A DNA stretch of 64,000 nucleotides from Symbiodinium natans (lineage: Eukaryota > Sar > Dinophyceae > Suessiales > Symbiodiniaceae), in the NCBI GenBank assembly GCA_905221605.1, contig CAJNDS010000444.1, positions 24,397 through 88,396 of the forward strand, written 5' to 3'. Below, one piece after another: positions 8,533 to 18,866 of the stretch. The translations under genes were made by a program, and so were the position numbers. The notes under the pieces were generated by a model. The model worked only from the letters and a program-made list of their open reading frames with translations, did not search any database and was not told where the DNA came from. Each line of letters begins with the position of its first letter. Position 1 is the first letter of the stretch.

Positions 8533-8543
8533 TTTGGCTCAAG
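8533..8543 (+). other. 11-nt match to the 3' end of the dinoflagellate spliced leader
   Basis: TTTGGCTCAAG equals the last 11 nt of the conserved dinoflagellate spliced leader, and a CCG lies ~20 nt upstream as at the leader's start, but the middle does not match. Relic leaders are known in retroposed dinoflagellate genes. By chance about 0.03 such matches are expected in the window, so it is suggestive only. Confidence 0.25.
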
Positions 8544-8688
8544 TCGTGAGAAAAAGAGGGTTCAGCGCGCTGCTGCTGTGTTTTCACACCCTTTGAAAAG
8601 AAGAACGAAAGGATGGAATTCTTCTTCGAAGCCCGGAGCAAGCTTTCTAGGGCCCCAAAAAGAGAGAAGAATCGAAGAGAAGGAGAGT

Positions 8689-8960
8689 CACCCCCTCAGC
8701 TTGTTGGCCCTTCGAACCTGTGGAAGAGAGAGTGAAGAATTATCCACCCCCAATTTCTTGTCTTTCGAAGGCCTGGAGAATCAGAAGAGAAGAGAAGAGA
8801 ATTATTCAAATTCCACCCCCCTCAGTTTCTTGTTATCCTTCGAAGCCTGCAGAAGAGAAGAGTGAGAATTGTTCTAAATTCCATCCCCTCAATTTCTTGT
8901 CCTTCGAAGGCTTGTATTTCTTTTGGGACTTCTTTTAAATTCCACCCCCCAATCTTGTTT
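8689..8960 (+). repeat. Diverged minisatellite, unit ~56-69 bp
   Basis: Units begin with CACCCCC/CATCCCC at about 8689, 8745, 8814, 8882 and 8943. Each contains a (C)TCAATTTCTTGT-like block, a TTCGAAG palindrome and, in most, a GAAGAGAAGAG purine run. Spacing varies between 56 and 69 bp. Frames through it are not real genes. Confidence 0.6.
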
Positions 8961-9039
8961 TGTTTTTGGATCTCATTTTTGGATCTCATTCTTCGAAACT
9001 CAAAGAAGTGAGACTCTGGAGATGCCCCCGTCTCTCACC

Positions 9040-9375
9040 TTCCAAGCCTTCGAAGCCCCCTTCGTCTTCACCTTCGAAGCCTCGAAGCCCCCTTCGTCCT
9101 CACCCTTCGAAGCCTTCGAAGCCCCCCTCCCTTTTGTTCTCACCCTTCGAAGCCTCCTTCATCCTCGCCTTCGAAGCCTTCGAAGCTCCCTTCATCCTCA
9201 CCTTCGAAGCCTTCAAAGCCCCTTCGTCCTCACCCTTCGAAGCCTTCGAAGCCTTCGCCTTCGAAGCCTTCGTCCTCACCTTCCAAGCCTTCGAAGCCTT
9301 CAGACCTTCACCCCCCCCCCCTTCGACCCTTCGGCTTCGAAGGCTTCGAAGGCTTCGAAGCCCCCTTCGCCGAAG
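9040..9375 (+). repeat. TTCGAAG palindromic simple-repeat field
   Basis: The segment is built of irregular repeats of CCTTCGAAG and TTCGAAGCC, many containing the self-complementary octamer CTTCGAAG, with C-rich spacers. The unit is near 9 bp, so Ser/Lys/Pro-rich frames are open on both strands; I treat them as artefacts. It abuts the ORF at 9378. Confidence 0.7.
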
Positions 9376-9377
9376 GG

Positions 9378-9746
9378 ATGCAGCCCCCAGTTCAGCTGGA
9401 GTACAGCCCAAGCGGAAAGCGGCGACTTTTGCTGCCAAATATTTGGATCCACCTTGCTATCGTTGATGAACCGGAGCTGCAAGATTGGCGTTGTTGGACT
9501 ACAGACATCAACGACAAGCCAGACCCGAATGGCTTTGATTGGGAAACCTTCTTGGTGCGCTTTCGGGCCTTGAAATCACTGGTGTGGAATGATGGTGAGA
9601 GTGTTAGCCTTTCTGATCTGCATGCCGGTGCGTTGATCAACCCCACAGCCTTTGGTGGGCGGCGCATCAGGAACAGACCCCTGCAAATTGTCACTGCAAA
9701 GGGGTGGACAAAAAAACTGCGACGAACGCGCAGCATTTCGGACTGA
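9378..9746 (+). CDS. Unrecognised ORF (upstream of two overlapping frames)
   Basis: This 122-residue frame starts at ATG 9378 just after the TTCGAAG field. It has balanced, protein-like composition (LPNIWIHLAIVDE, FDWETFLVRFRALK, LSDLHAGALINPTAFGG) unlike the simple-repeat frames around it. I do not recognise a family. It ends in a basic segment at 9746 and overlaps by 43 bp a second plausible frame (9704-9979), so the two may be one protein broken by a frameshift near 9705-9745. It could be a piece of a retroelement ORF1, given the A-rich tail downstream, but nothing proves that. Confidence 0.35.
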   Translation: MQPPVQLEYSPSGKRRLLLPNIWIHLAIVDEPELQDWRCWTTDINDKPDPNGFDWETFLVRFRALKSLVWNDGESVSLSDLHAGALINPTAFGGRRIRNRPLQIVTAKGWTKKLRRTRSISD

Positions 9747-9979
9747 AGAAAGGGCAACGTGGTACCACAGGACCAAATGGGCAAACAGCTCTTACAGGAG
9801 TAGACCTCCAGAATGTTAGTTACTCCGCACTTTTGACCCTTCTAAAAGCCAGCCCTAAGCCCTCAGGGCCGCGTTTTGAAACGGGTTCCGGCCAAATCCA
9901 GGAAGAAGGACTTACCCCAACAACGAAACAGCCAGAGGCCACGCCGCAACAGAACGCTGTTTTGAAATGCTGGATATAG
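9704..9979 (+). CDS. Unrecognised ORF (continuation in a second frame)
   Basis: This 91-residue frame opens with a basic Lys/Thr stretch, continues with GVDLQNVSYSALLTLLKAS (a helix-like hydrophobic segment) and ends in a Pro/Gln/Thr-rich tail. It follows naturally from the end of the preceding frame if one indel is assumed. No family is recognised. Downstream (9980-10330) the sequence turns A-rich and contains no open frame of note. Confidence 0.3.
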   Translation: MDKKTATNAQHFGLKKGQRGTTGPNGQTALTGVDLQNVSYSALLTLLKASPKPSGPRFETGSGQIQEEGLTPTTKQPEATPQQNAVLKCWI

Positions 9980-10478
9980 AGAGAGTGATAAGACTAAACG
10001 ACGCCAAGAAAATTAAACAAAAACCAAAAATGTTAAAGCAATTATACCCTACGGCAAAGACCGAAAATAGCGAAAAAACCTACTGAAACCAAAAGTTTAA
10101 AATCTACTACCCCGAAAATGGAAAACAACACAGACAAGACACATACTTAAATGAGCTAAACCGGAACGAGGGTCAAGCAAAAAACGAACAAGGAGACAAA
10201 CGCAGACAAAACGAATGAGACACGCTGAAAAAATCAAAAAGGAGACCACAACAAGAAACCTAGACCCTAGAAATGAAAACGAAACAGTAGCAAAGAATTA
10301 GGTGATGATCACAGCCCAGCAAATGAAGCAGACACGGCGACGCTTGATAGTCTCTTCCTTAGGACCCCTTTTCTACTATGACTATTTCCCTCCCGTCCCA
10401 CTCCCTCCCACCAGGTGGCGGGGCATTTCTCGATTAGGCGAGGGGGGGTCCCCTCCACCCCCTTAGGTTCTTCAATTT
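9980..10478. other. A-rich then C-rich non-coding stretch
   Basis: 9980-10320 is strongly A-rich on the plus strand, with no long frame. 10380-10470 is pyrimidine-rich with a GGGGGGGTCCCCTCC run. It could be the 3' tail of whatever carried the 9.4-10 kb frames (inference). No terminal repeats or target-site duplications were found by eye. Confidence 0.4.
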
Positions 10479-13400
10479 ATGCTGACATGTTTTTTTGTGG
10501 GCATGCCAAGCCGCAGCGTCATGTGCAAGATGTCAGTGTTGCGCGGGCCAAGCCGTAAGCCTTCGACGAAGTGCCCGTTTTGTTTTGCAAAAGAGAAGGA
10601 ATACAAAGATGACCACTTGCATATTGGATATGTGTTTTTTTCGAATCTATTGGCAATAACACATCCAAAATGCTTGGTTCATGCGCGGGAGTCCCATGAG
10701 GCATTCTTCATGCCTCGTTCTTTAACTAGCCCTTCCTTGTGCTTGGCAAAAGAAAGGCAGGCGTAACGAAGACCAACTGGGTAACGGAGACTTTGGGCAC
10801 CAAACCGTAACAGAAACAACTGAGGGGTGCAACAGAAAACATCCTCAACACCGTAGCAGAAACCAAGCGGGTCGGGCGTAACGGAAACAGATCGCCAAAT
10901 AAATAGGGATTCGGCTCACGGCTTTGGGCTTCAATGTCTTTAAGGTTGTTGTAAAGTCCCAAAGGTCAGGGTTCATCAGGGTTTTAAGCCACTTTGGGAC
11001 TTTTGGCTTCAGGCTTTAGGGTTTAGCGTTCAAGGATTGGGGTTCAGACAGGGTTAGGGTGTAGTTCAGATGCGAGAGTTTCCGGATAGGGTTTCGTTAC
11101 AGCTTTTTTCCTTTCCGCTTTTGGGCTCGAACATCCCAGAAGCATGCAGTCCATGCAGCCCAGTGATGGCGGACATGGTTTCGTTTAAGGGGCATTAATA
11201 GGGAACAAAACGTGGCGCCGATGCCAGTTTTCTTTCCGAAAGCAACATGCCCCTGCACCGTGTCGATGGGACATATGCCGCAGGAAATAAAACTCATCAA
11301 ATCCAAAACCCAGAGTCCCCACTTTTGGCAGCCCCAAAACCGTGCATCCCAAAACGTAAAGAAGGCCGGGAGCTTGTAGGTAGCATTCTGCCGGAACAGG
11401 TGCCGATGTCAGCCCTTATCCCTAGAACCACATTTCACCGTGTTTCCACCGCAAAGTTGGGATTCAGAAATTTGCGACGGGTGTCAGCCCAACTTTTGTT
11501 CAACACACAAGTGAGGATCACAATTAAATCGGGACTTCCATATGTACCCCCGCACGACTCTCATCCACTTTTTGGACCTTCCAAAAAAGGGTGCCCTAGC
11601 GTTTGTTGCCCAAGCAGAGTGCAGTGAGAGCTCTGTAGACTCGTGGAGCTGTGTGAGCATGGCCCGCATTACGACAAGGATGGGTTCACGTAGGCGAAAA
11701 ACCTGCCTAGAAGCTCCTTCGACCCTGTATCCGAAACCTTTTACAGGCCCAAAGTAGGCTGTAACATGTTGTTCCGAATCAATCGTCATACCCTGCATGG
11801 CGGTTCATCCAGCTAGGCAGGTTGATGGCCAGACTGTACTCGTGGCCTTGTGCCCGCCCCCCCCACCCGAAAGCGCTAGAATACTAGAAGGGTTTCGGAA
11901 TTTTTGCTGTTGACAGGTTGCATGCGGGGCTTTCCCCCATCCTCACTTGATGCCGCAGTTGAACTGAAGCCCATGACATATCTGACCGTTAGGACCCTCA
12001 AAACCCTAAGAACCCTCAAAACCTTTAGGACCCTAAGGACCCTTCTCATTGGTCAATCCCAAATAAGCCCAAACCCCTTACACCCCGTCCTCACTTAAAG
12101 CATTCGTGGCGGCCGAGTTTCAAGCCCACCTGTGGGTGGAGCATCGAGCTCCACAGCCTCAGCGCACCACACGTGTACATCTTAGGCTTTAGCTTGTAAC
12201 GATTTGATCAACGAAACGTACCTAGCTACTGATGTAGGCATGTTTTCAGTAGGGGCCCAATGCTAAAGATCTCTGCGGGCATGCTCAAGGAAGTCCCAGT
12301 TCCATCGCGGTGCCCTGGCCAGGAGAAGCGCTGTCCTGATGGTTCCTTTGTTGCTTGCAGGCCCTTGTGAGCTTGAAATGCTTCATTTACTTTATGACAA
12401 ATCCGGCCCAGGAGTTAAATTAATCGGGGGTTCCTGGGGTTGACGGGTTCAGGATGTGCTTCGCAGTTGTAAGTTGCAAGGTAGCAACATAAAGTGCTCA
12501 GCACCAAAAAAGGATCAAGACAAGTGCATGCGCTCAACTGTAGAAACGAACAAGTCAAGGGTCCTTGTGTTGCTCTGCCATATTGAGTTGCTTTCGTGCC
12601 TCAGCTTAAAGAGGAAGAGGGGAAGCAAACAGCAAAGCTGCTGTTTGATCTTGTTTGGTCAAACAAACTTTACTGGTAGTGACTGCTAGTGTTTCGCCAT
12701 TCTTGGAGACGGTGGAGGGCTTTCGTAGCGGCAGCATGGTTTCACAAGCTGATCATGTGCGAAGCTGAACGTGGCGTTTTACAGATCTGAAGTATCCTGG
12801 GTCGTGGCTAAACCTTAACTTTGTTTTCTTCATTGAAAGATCGGGTTTTGGGTCTGCTCATGTAGAAGGTCATGACTGCAGGAATTCCTCAGGGACCCTC
12901 TGGGTTCATGAGGAAAACATGCGAAGTCTGTCACGGCCATGTTGGGAACAGATGTGTTGATCAGCTACCACAACCACAACAGCGTCTCGCCGTCCCTAAA
13001 CCCTAATCTTGCAACCCTTACCGGCTGGTGGCCGTGGAAGCGTCTGAATTCGAAGCTGACAGTGGCTATCCTTGCCTGACTGCGCGCTCGGATTGGTATA
13101 TGGACTTCATGTGATTGTAACATTGTGGTCAGCATAAATACTGATGAAGTGCGGATTTTTTAGCTTGTGCAGTTCAGCAGGAAAGTTAAAGTGACATTGA
13201 AGGTTTGCTTTGAAGATGGGAGGCGTCGGTGAGTTGGAACTGTCGAGGGAGCCAACCCCTAACCCGGCGTTGTCGGCCAGGCAGCTGGCAGCTAGGCAGG
13301 TGGCCCTAATCGCGTGAGGCGCCGCTTTACCCTTCACGGCGCCCTGCCGACCAGGGCAGCTAAAGTTGGAGAAGAGCGTGCCTGGATTGATCTGGAGACT

Positions 13401-13548
13401 GGGGAGGGTTTGGGGTTCAGGGATGTAGGGTTTGGGGTTTAGGGCTTGTTTTGATTTTTAAAATGAATTTGCATGTTGGGCCAGGGTTTTCTTTATGGTA
13501 AGCGGTTTGGCCACAGGTGACTTGGCTCCAATCCCTGGTCCTCCGGTC
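10479..13548. other. No gene seen; scattered degenerate telomere-like tracts
   Basis: No frame here has convincing coding character. Short degenerate TTTAGGG/CCCTAAA-like runs occur at about 10945-11095, 11985-12045 and 13385-13455. The rest is unique-looking sequence. Confidence 0.5.
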
Positions 13549-14052
13549 CTGTGGTCCAGTCCTCGGTCCTCTGTTCCTTTGTTCCTCTGTTCCTCTGTTC
13601 CTCTGTTCCTCTGTTCCTCCGTTCCTCCGTTCCTCTGTTCCTCTGTCCCTCTGTTCCTCTGTTCCTCTGTTCCTCTGTTCCTCTGTTCCTCTGTTCCTCT
13701 GTTCCTCTGTCCCTCTGTTCCTCTGTTCCTCTGTTCCTCTGTTCCTCTGTTCCTCTGGTCCCCTGAACCTCTTGATCCTCGGGTCTCCTTGTCCTCTCCT
13801 GGTCTTCCGGTCTGCTGGTGCTCTGTTCCCCCCATCTCCTGGCCTCCTGGGCCTCTCCTCCCCTGGTCTCCTGGTCCTCCGGTCGTGGTCCTCTGGTTCT
13901 CTGGTGTCCTGGTTTTCTGCTTGGTCTTCCGGTCCTCTGTGGTCCCGTGGTCCTTCGGTCCTCCGGTCCTCTGGTCGCTGGTCCTCCGGTCTTCCGGTGT
14001 CCTGGTCCTCCAGTTCTCCGGTCTCCTGGTCCTTTGGTCCTCTAGTTCCTTG
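13549..14052 (+). repeat. 8-bp tandem repeat (GTTCCTCT)n degrading rightwards
   Basis: From about 13565 to 13760 the unit GTTCCTCT repeats nearly perfectly (~24 copies). To 14052 it degenerates into GGTCCTCC/GGTCTTCC variants. An 8-bp unit keeps all frames open with an 8-residue period on both strands, so the long frames here are not genes. Confidence 0.9.
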
Positions 14053-14105
14053 GTCTTAGGAGGCAAAACCAAGAAAAAATTGGGTGGGAATGGCAAGCCG
14101 AATCG

Positions 14106-14987
14106 CATCATGGGTTTGGAAGGGATTCACATGCTTTGAAGCAAGCTTGTAAGGGGTGTAAGGGGCGTAGGGGGTGTACGGGGTGCAACGAAAGGTTCAA
14201 GGGGTGTAAGAGGGATGTACGGGGTGTAAGGGGGTGTAAGGGGGTGTAAGGGGGTGTAAGGGGTGGCATATGCAAACAGAAACCACACTATGCTCACATC
14301 ATGGGTTTGGAAGGGATTCGCAGTTCGCATGCTTTGAGGCAAGTTTGCTTGGCTTAAAAAAATGAGGGGTTGGCAGGGGGCACAGCCCCCTGCATTTGCA
14401 AAAACAATGCTCGGAAAGGACTCATACGTCTGGAAGCAAGCTTAAAACAACCGCGGGCGTTGGGGGAGTCTGCAATTCCCCTCCATCCCCCCGCCCCACC
14501 GCACCACTCTCACCCCACCCACCCCCCGCATCCAGAGGACTTGCTCAAAACCTTTTTTGAATCCTCTCAATGATAATATGTTGTTGTGTTTTGTGTATGG
14601 CATGTTTGTAGAAATATTGAGGTATTTATAGCAAGCATCATCATATGGTCAGTACTATTTATACAATACATACACCGGGAACTCTTGAAACATCACTTCG
14701 CGAAGCTACTATTGTATCACTTTATGAAAGAAGGAGACTCAAGCAAACTAAATAATTACAGGCCCAGCGTGTTACCTCAAACATCTGCGCCTCAACCACG
14801 ATTTCTTTTGAAGCCGGGCAAGCTTGCGGGCTGCGACCTCGCTTTTAAGCCGGACAAACTTTCGTCAAAGCATTTGACGCGCTTCCAAACCCACCATTTG
14901 TTTGCAAATCGGGGCCCAAACCCCCTGCTCATTTTAGGCTGGGCAAGCTTGCTTCAAAGCATCTGAAGCGCTTCCAGACCCATGATG
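14106..14987. repeat. Inverted repeat, two 44-nt arms plus two partial copies
   Basis: 14106-14149 and the reverse complement of 14944-14987 agree at about 38 of 44 positions (core: CATCATGGG, TGGAAG, ATGCTTTGAAGCAAGCTTG). A third copy at 14291-14345 is in the first orientation with a 7-nt insertion; a more diverged fourth at ~14818-14898 is in the second orientation. The interior holds a G-rich repeat and otherwise nothing recognised. It could be a foldback/MITE-like element or dispersed repeats that landed in opposite orientation. Confidence 0.6.
14150..14266 (+). repeat. G-rich GGTGTAAGG tandem repeat
   Basis: About ten units of GGGGTGTAAG/GGGTGTACG, 9-11 bp each, lie between copies of the dispersed repeat. 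Spaced runs of four to five G on the plus strand could form G-quadruplexes (inference). Confidence 0.7.
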
Positions 14988-15084
14988 TGAGCATTGTAAG
15001 CAGGACCCTGCCCTTTACGTTGCAAAATATCACATCCAAATTGCTTTTCTCTGAGAGAGCGAACGAAGATAGTGTGCAAAGTGC

Positions 15085-15465
15085 TATTGTTATTATTATT
15101 GTTAGTATTAGTATTTCCATTATCATTCTTATCATTCTTATCATTGTTAGCATTCTTAGCATTTTTAGCATTCTTATCATTCTTATCATTCTTATCATTC
15201 TTATCATTCTTATCATTCTTATCATTCTTATCATTCTTATCATTCTTATCATTCTTATCATTCTTATCATTCTTATCATTCTTATCATTCTTATCATTCT
15301 TATCTTATCATTCTTATCATTCTTATCATTCTTATCATTCTTATCATTCTTATCATTCTTATCATTCTTATCATTCTTATCATTTTTATCATTATTATCA
15401 TTATGATCAGTATTATCATTATTATCATGATTATCATTATTGTGATGATTATTAGTATTACTATT
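15085..15465 (+). repeat. 9-bp tandem repeat (TTATCATTC)n
   Basis: The array has a regular core of roughly 25 near-perfect 9-bp units between ~15175 and 15385, flanked by ATT/ATC-rich variants. Since 9 is a multiple of 3, each frame encodes a periodic peptide (LII, SFL or YHS); none is a gene. Confidence 0.9.
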
Positions 15466-15639
15466 AGTGTCTTGAACCAGTTCTTTTTGCATTCGCCTGC
15501 GATACATTAGTAAGAGAACGAAGTGAGTGAATTACGTTGCAAGGAAACACACGTGCACGAACAAGTGAACGTGACAGAACGCCCTATTCACATTCTTTCA
15601 AAATGAGGTACACTCGTGCACGTGTATTTTCATAATAGT

Positions 15640-16345
15640 ATTAATGGGGTCCCAACCTCTGTTTCCAAGCCACTCAACCTGTCACACCTTGCGAGGAAGT
15701 TCTTAAAAGAATGGTTATGCCTTTCAAAACAGCCAAGCACATGAAATTTTTCTGGAACAAAGCAAACACTAGCATCAAATGGAAGTTGCAGGTGTTCAAT
15801 GCAGTTGGAACATCCAAGATATTGTCCGGGCTTGAATCCATACAGCTGACGCAAGCTGATCTGAAACAGTTGGATGCCTTACAAGTGAAAAATTCACACG
15901 AAAAATATTCAGACGCAACCCACCCACTCATGTTGATAGAAACCAAACTGACAACAGTGTCATGAACAAAATAAAAACCATGGAGTTCAGGCTCAAAAAC
16001 TCTCGCAATGTTGGAAAAGTCAAAAGATGAATTCACTAGGACAAATGTTCAGGGCGGACGGGTATTACCCGCTGAGACAAGTTTCATTCGAATTTGGAAC
16101 CACTTCACCGTGGATAAACTACAAAAAGAATAGGCAGACCAAGAGCTGACTAGCTTCAAGAAGCAACGAAAGATGCCTCGAAAGCATGCGGAAAGCCACC
16201 AGCAAACACCTAACCCTCCTACAAAACACTGCAAAGAGCCGTCAAGCCCCAGTCTAAATGGACATGAAAAGCAAAACAGCCACACAATCGCCAAAACGCA
16301 CGCTATGAAGAAAATCGCCACACAGAAGATTGGACAATAATGTCC
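15640..16345 (+). pseudogene. Relic of a LINE reverse transcriptase C-terminal region
   Basis: The best frame (15711-15964) reads KHMKFFWNKANTSIKWKLQ, then QVFNAVGTSKILSGLES and LTQADLKQLDALQVK. This is the typical post-catalytic thumb region of LINE RTs, where W-K-x-A, KL.V.NAV..SK and L...E..K.LDA.Q recur. Downstream, frame-shifted by several indels, come RIGRPRADWL-like codons near 16126 and a Lys/Gln-rich tail to ~16345. Catalytic blocks are absent and many stops interrupt it. It is a 5'-truncated decayed copy of a family different from the 0-8.6 kb element. The call rests on motif recognition by eye. Confidence 0.65.
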
Positions 16346-17286
16346 AAATCAGCTTACGGGCTTACAAAGTAAATACTTACAAAGTAAATCACTGGTTAGC
16401 CACGAGTTTCTGATTACAAGCCTCTTGTACAACTACAATTCTACGCCGGTATTTAATTCTACGTCCGAAGTTTGATCCAGCAAAAGCAAATTTGGATGTT
16501 AAGCCTGCTTCATTTTTTTTGGGCTTAATCTTGTGTTGAATAGCGAGTTCCTAGAATTCAGCAAAAAATGGATAGCCTCGATTTTGAATTGGCCCTTCAT
16601 GTTGTTGCTTTGTGGTGGTATGAATTCCTACACAAATCAAAGTTTCAATTGATTCAGTTCTGAAAATCAGTGTTAGATAAGACTCCCACTCCCGTGTCGA
16701 GCAGCTCGACAGGGTTCGTAAGAACCTTTTGCTTCTTTCCAGATAATTCGGTTCCTCAGCAACCAACCCCGTTGGAGCGTATGAAGCGAGCCGAGAATCC
16801 CCAAGCGTTGCGGGCCCAGGCGTCCATAGGCTCCGGGCGAGTTGCGCCAGAACAAGGCTCTTCGGAGGAGCTACGTTGCAGTGCTGAGCCCTCATTGTGA
16901 GTTTTGCAAGATTTTGGCAAGCGATTAGGCTGAACCTTTGCCTCAACAAACCAAAGCCTATGTTTCCGTAGGTTCAACAAAAACCCCTTTCAGGATTGTC
17001 AGGCTTGCAAAGAAGCAGGCTGCTTGAGGCAAACCTTCTAAACCCAAAGTTCTTGCTCTGCTCGCCCGACAAAGCCTGACATGAGGAGCGCAGCCGCCCC
17101 ATAGCAGCAGCTGCAGCTGCCCTGGCCATGAGCCCCCGATCAACCGAATAACTGCTGTTAGTTTGGCTTTTGACGTTGTGCCGCCAAGCCTGACCGCCCT
17201 GAGCCAACACTATTTTACCTGCTAGGGTGTAGGGTCAAGGTTTTCGTTCAAAGAAGGATTGGGGGTTTAGAGCCTTTCGCTGAACC
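16346..17286. other. No gene seen
   Basis: No convincing coding frame, repeat or structured RNA was found in this stretch. Short frames on both strands overlap each other and lack protein-like composition. Confidence 0.4.
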
Positions 17287-17395
17287 TGCCCGAACCCTAA
17301 ACCGTAAACCTTAAACCTTGAACCCTAACCCTAAACCCTAAACCGCCTAAACCCTCAACCCGCAACCCGCAACCCGCAACCCGCAACCCGCAACC

Positions 17396-17483
<88 letters not shown>

Positions 17484-17493
17484 ACCCGCAACC

Positions 17494-17581
<88 letters not shown>

Positions 17582-17662
17582 ACCCTACCCCCTAAACCCT
17601 GAACCCGACACCCGAGACCCGAAACCCTAAACCCTAAACCCCAAACCCTAAACCCTAAACCT
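17287..17662 (+). repeat. Interstitial telomere-variant array, mostly (AACCCTC)n
   Basis: Canonical CCCTAAA units at both ends (17294-17345 and ~17605-17660) flank five AACCCGC units (17356-17391) and ~27 AACCCTC units (17392-17585, one AACCCGC inside). On the other strand the variant is TTGAGGG. TTTAGGG is the plant/dinoflagellate-type telomere repeat, so this is an interstitial telomere-like tract with an amplified variant. No chromosome end is implied, because sequence continues on both sides. Confidence 0.85.
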
Positions 17663-17689
17663 GTCTACTTATTATAATGTAAATGTTGG

Positions 17690-18130
17690 GAAGTTACTGG
17701 GCAAGCAAGGTCTTTTTTTTACTGGGCAAGGTCATATGTTTACTGGGCAAGGTCATTTTTACACATTTTTACTTGGGAAAAGCCGTTCCATCCAAAAAAC
17801 GACCCTGTGCCCAGTAAAAAATGTGGCCTTCAGGCCCAAAGGTCAAATTTTTTCTGGGCAAAGATCACTGGGCAAGGTTATGTGTTTATTGGGCAAGGTT
17901 ATATTTTTATTGGGCAAGGTCATATTTTTGTTAGGCAAGGTCGTTTGCCCGAGAAAAAATATGACCTTCGTCCTCGAAGGTCATATTTTTCTGGGCACCC
18001 AGCCCCCTGCCTATTTTATTGGGCGCAAAGAAATTATGACATTCGGCCCCGAAGGTCGCAATTTTACTGGGCGCCCACCCTGCCCAGTAAAAATATGACT
18101 TTCGGCCCCGAAGGTCATGTTTTTATTGGG
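17690..18130. repeat. Cluster of ~50-bp palindromes and half-palindromes
   Basis: Four palindromes with the same arms (CCCAGTAAAAATATGACCTTC and complement) lie at 17810-17858, 17947-17996, ~18021-18075 and 18082-18130; the second pairs almost completely over 50 nt. Between and before them are tandem half-units, TTACTGGGCAAGGTCATATT-like, spaced ~22 bp (17693-17760 and 17866-17945). Loops are short and GC-rich (CGGCCCCG or CGTCCTCG). Read as coding they give long but meaningless frames. Confidence 0.8.
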
Positions 18131-18134
18131 TTCA

Positions 18135-18540
18135 GGGCCTACTCTGGCTGGCTTTAGGGTTTTGGGTTTACTCTGGGCTGGTTTTAGGGTTCTGGCTTTA
18201 GAGTTTAAGGCCTGCTCTGGGGCTGTTAGGGTTTATGGCCCACTCTGGGCTGGCGTTAGCGTTTAGGGTCCATTCTGGGGCTGGTTTAGGGTTTAGGGCT
18301 TACGATGAGCCGACTCTGGCTCTGGGCTGGCCTTTCGGGTTTAGGGCCCATTCTGGGCTGGTTTTAGGATTCAGGGCTTACTCTGGGCTGGTTAAGGTTT
18401 AGGGCCTACTCTCTTGGGCTGGTTTTTAGGGTTTACTTTCTCTGGGCTGGCGCAAAGGTTTAAGGCCTATTCTTCGGGTTTAGGGCCTACCCTGTAGGGC
18501 CTACTCTGGGCTGGCTTTAGGGTTTAGGGCCTGGGACAAA
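18135..18540 (+). repeat. Diverged minisatellite with GGTTTAGGGCCTACTCTGGGCTGG core
   Basis: About ten irregular units combine a telomere-like TTTAGGG/GGTTTAGGG block with CCTACTCTGGGCTGG. Spacing is ~30-45 bp with frequent indels. It probably derives from a telomere-like seed expanded together with a unique flank (inference). Confidence 0.7.
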
Positions 18541-18712
18541 GCACATGTAGACCCTAGATAGGAGGACATGAAGCACATCTGGACCAGTGGGACGCCGAGC
18601 AAATTTAGAGCCTAGATAGTGGGACACTACGCAAAATTTGAGCTTTTTTGTGGGGCACTAGGCAAATTCTGTGTTTGGTGGGTTTTAGAATGTTGTCAGT
18701 CTTGTCGCCTGA

Positions 18713-18866
18713 AAAACCCTGAACCCTGAACCCTCAACCCTGGACCCTGAACCCTAAGCCCTAAACCCTAAACCATACACCCTAAAGCCTAAACCCTAAA
18801 CCCTAAACCCTAAACCCTATATAGACCCTTAAACCTAAACCCTAAGCCCTAAACTAACCCTACGCC
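18713..18866 (+). repeat. Degenerate interstitial CCCTAAA telomere-like tract
   Basis: A run of CCCTGAA, CCCTCAA, CCCTAAG and then CCCTAAA units, interrupted near 18821 by ATATAGACC. It lies ~1.1 kb from the larger variant array and has the same polarity. Confidence 0.8.

Noticed and set aside
13458-14139. 214-217 aa frames over the GTTCCTCT array
   Set aside because: The 8-bp period gives open frames on both strands simultaneously; no protein-like composition.
13549-15465. Possible CRISPR array (regular short repeats)
   Set aside because: Repeats are directly adjacent with no unique spacers, and the genome is eukaryotic.
14929-15507. 192-aa Asn/Asp/Lys and Ile/Arg/Met repetitive frame
   Set aside because: Translation of the 9-bp TTATCATTC microsatellite.
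17736-18157. Plus-strand frames of 116-120 aa with repeated TGQG/LGKV peptides
   Set aside because: Translation of the palindrome and half-palindrome repeats; no conserved domain.
17287-18866. A true chromosome end (telomere)
   Set aside because: Unique sequence and genes continue on both sides, and the tracts are degenerate.
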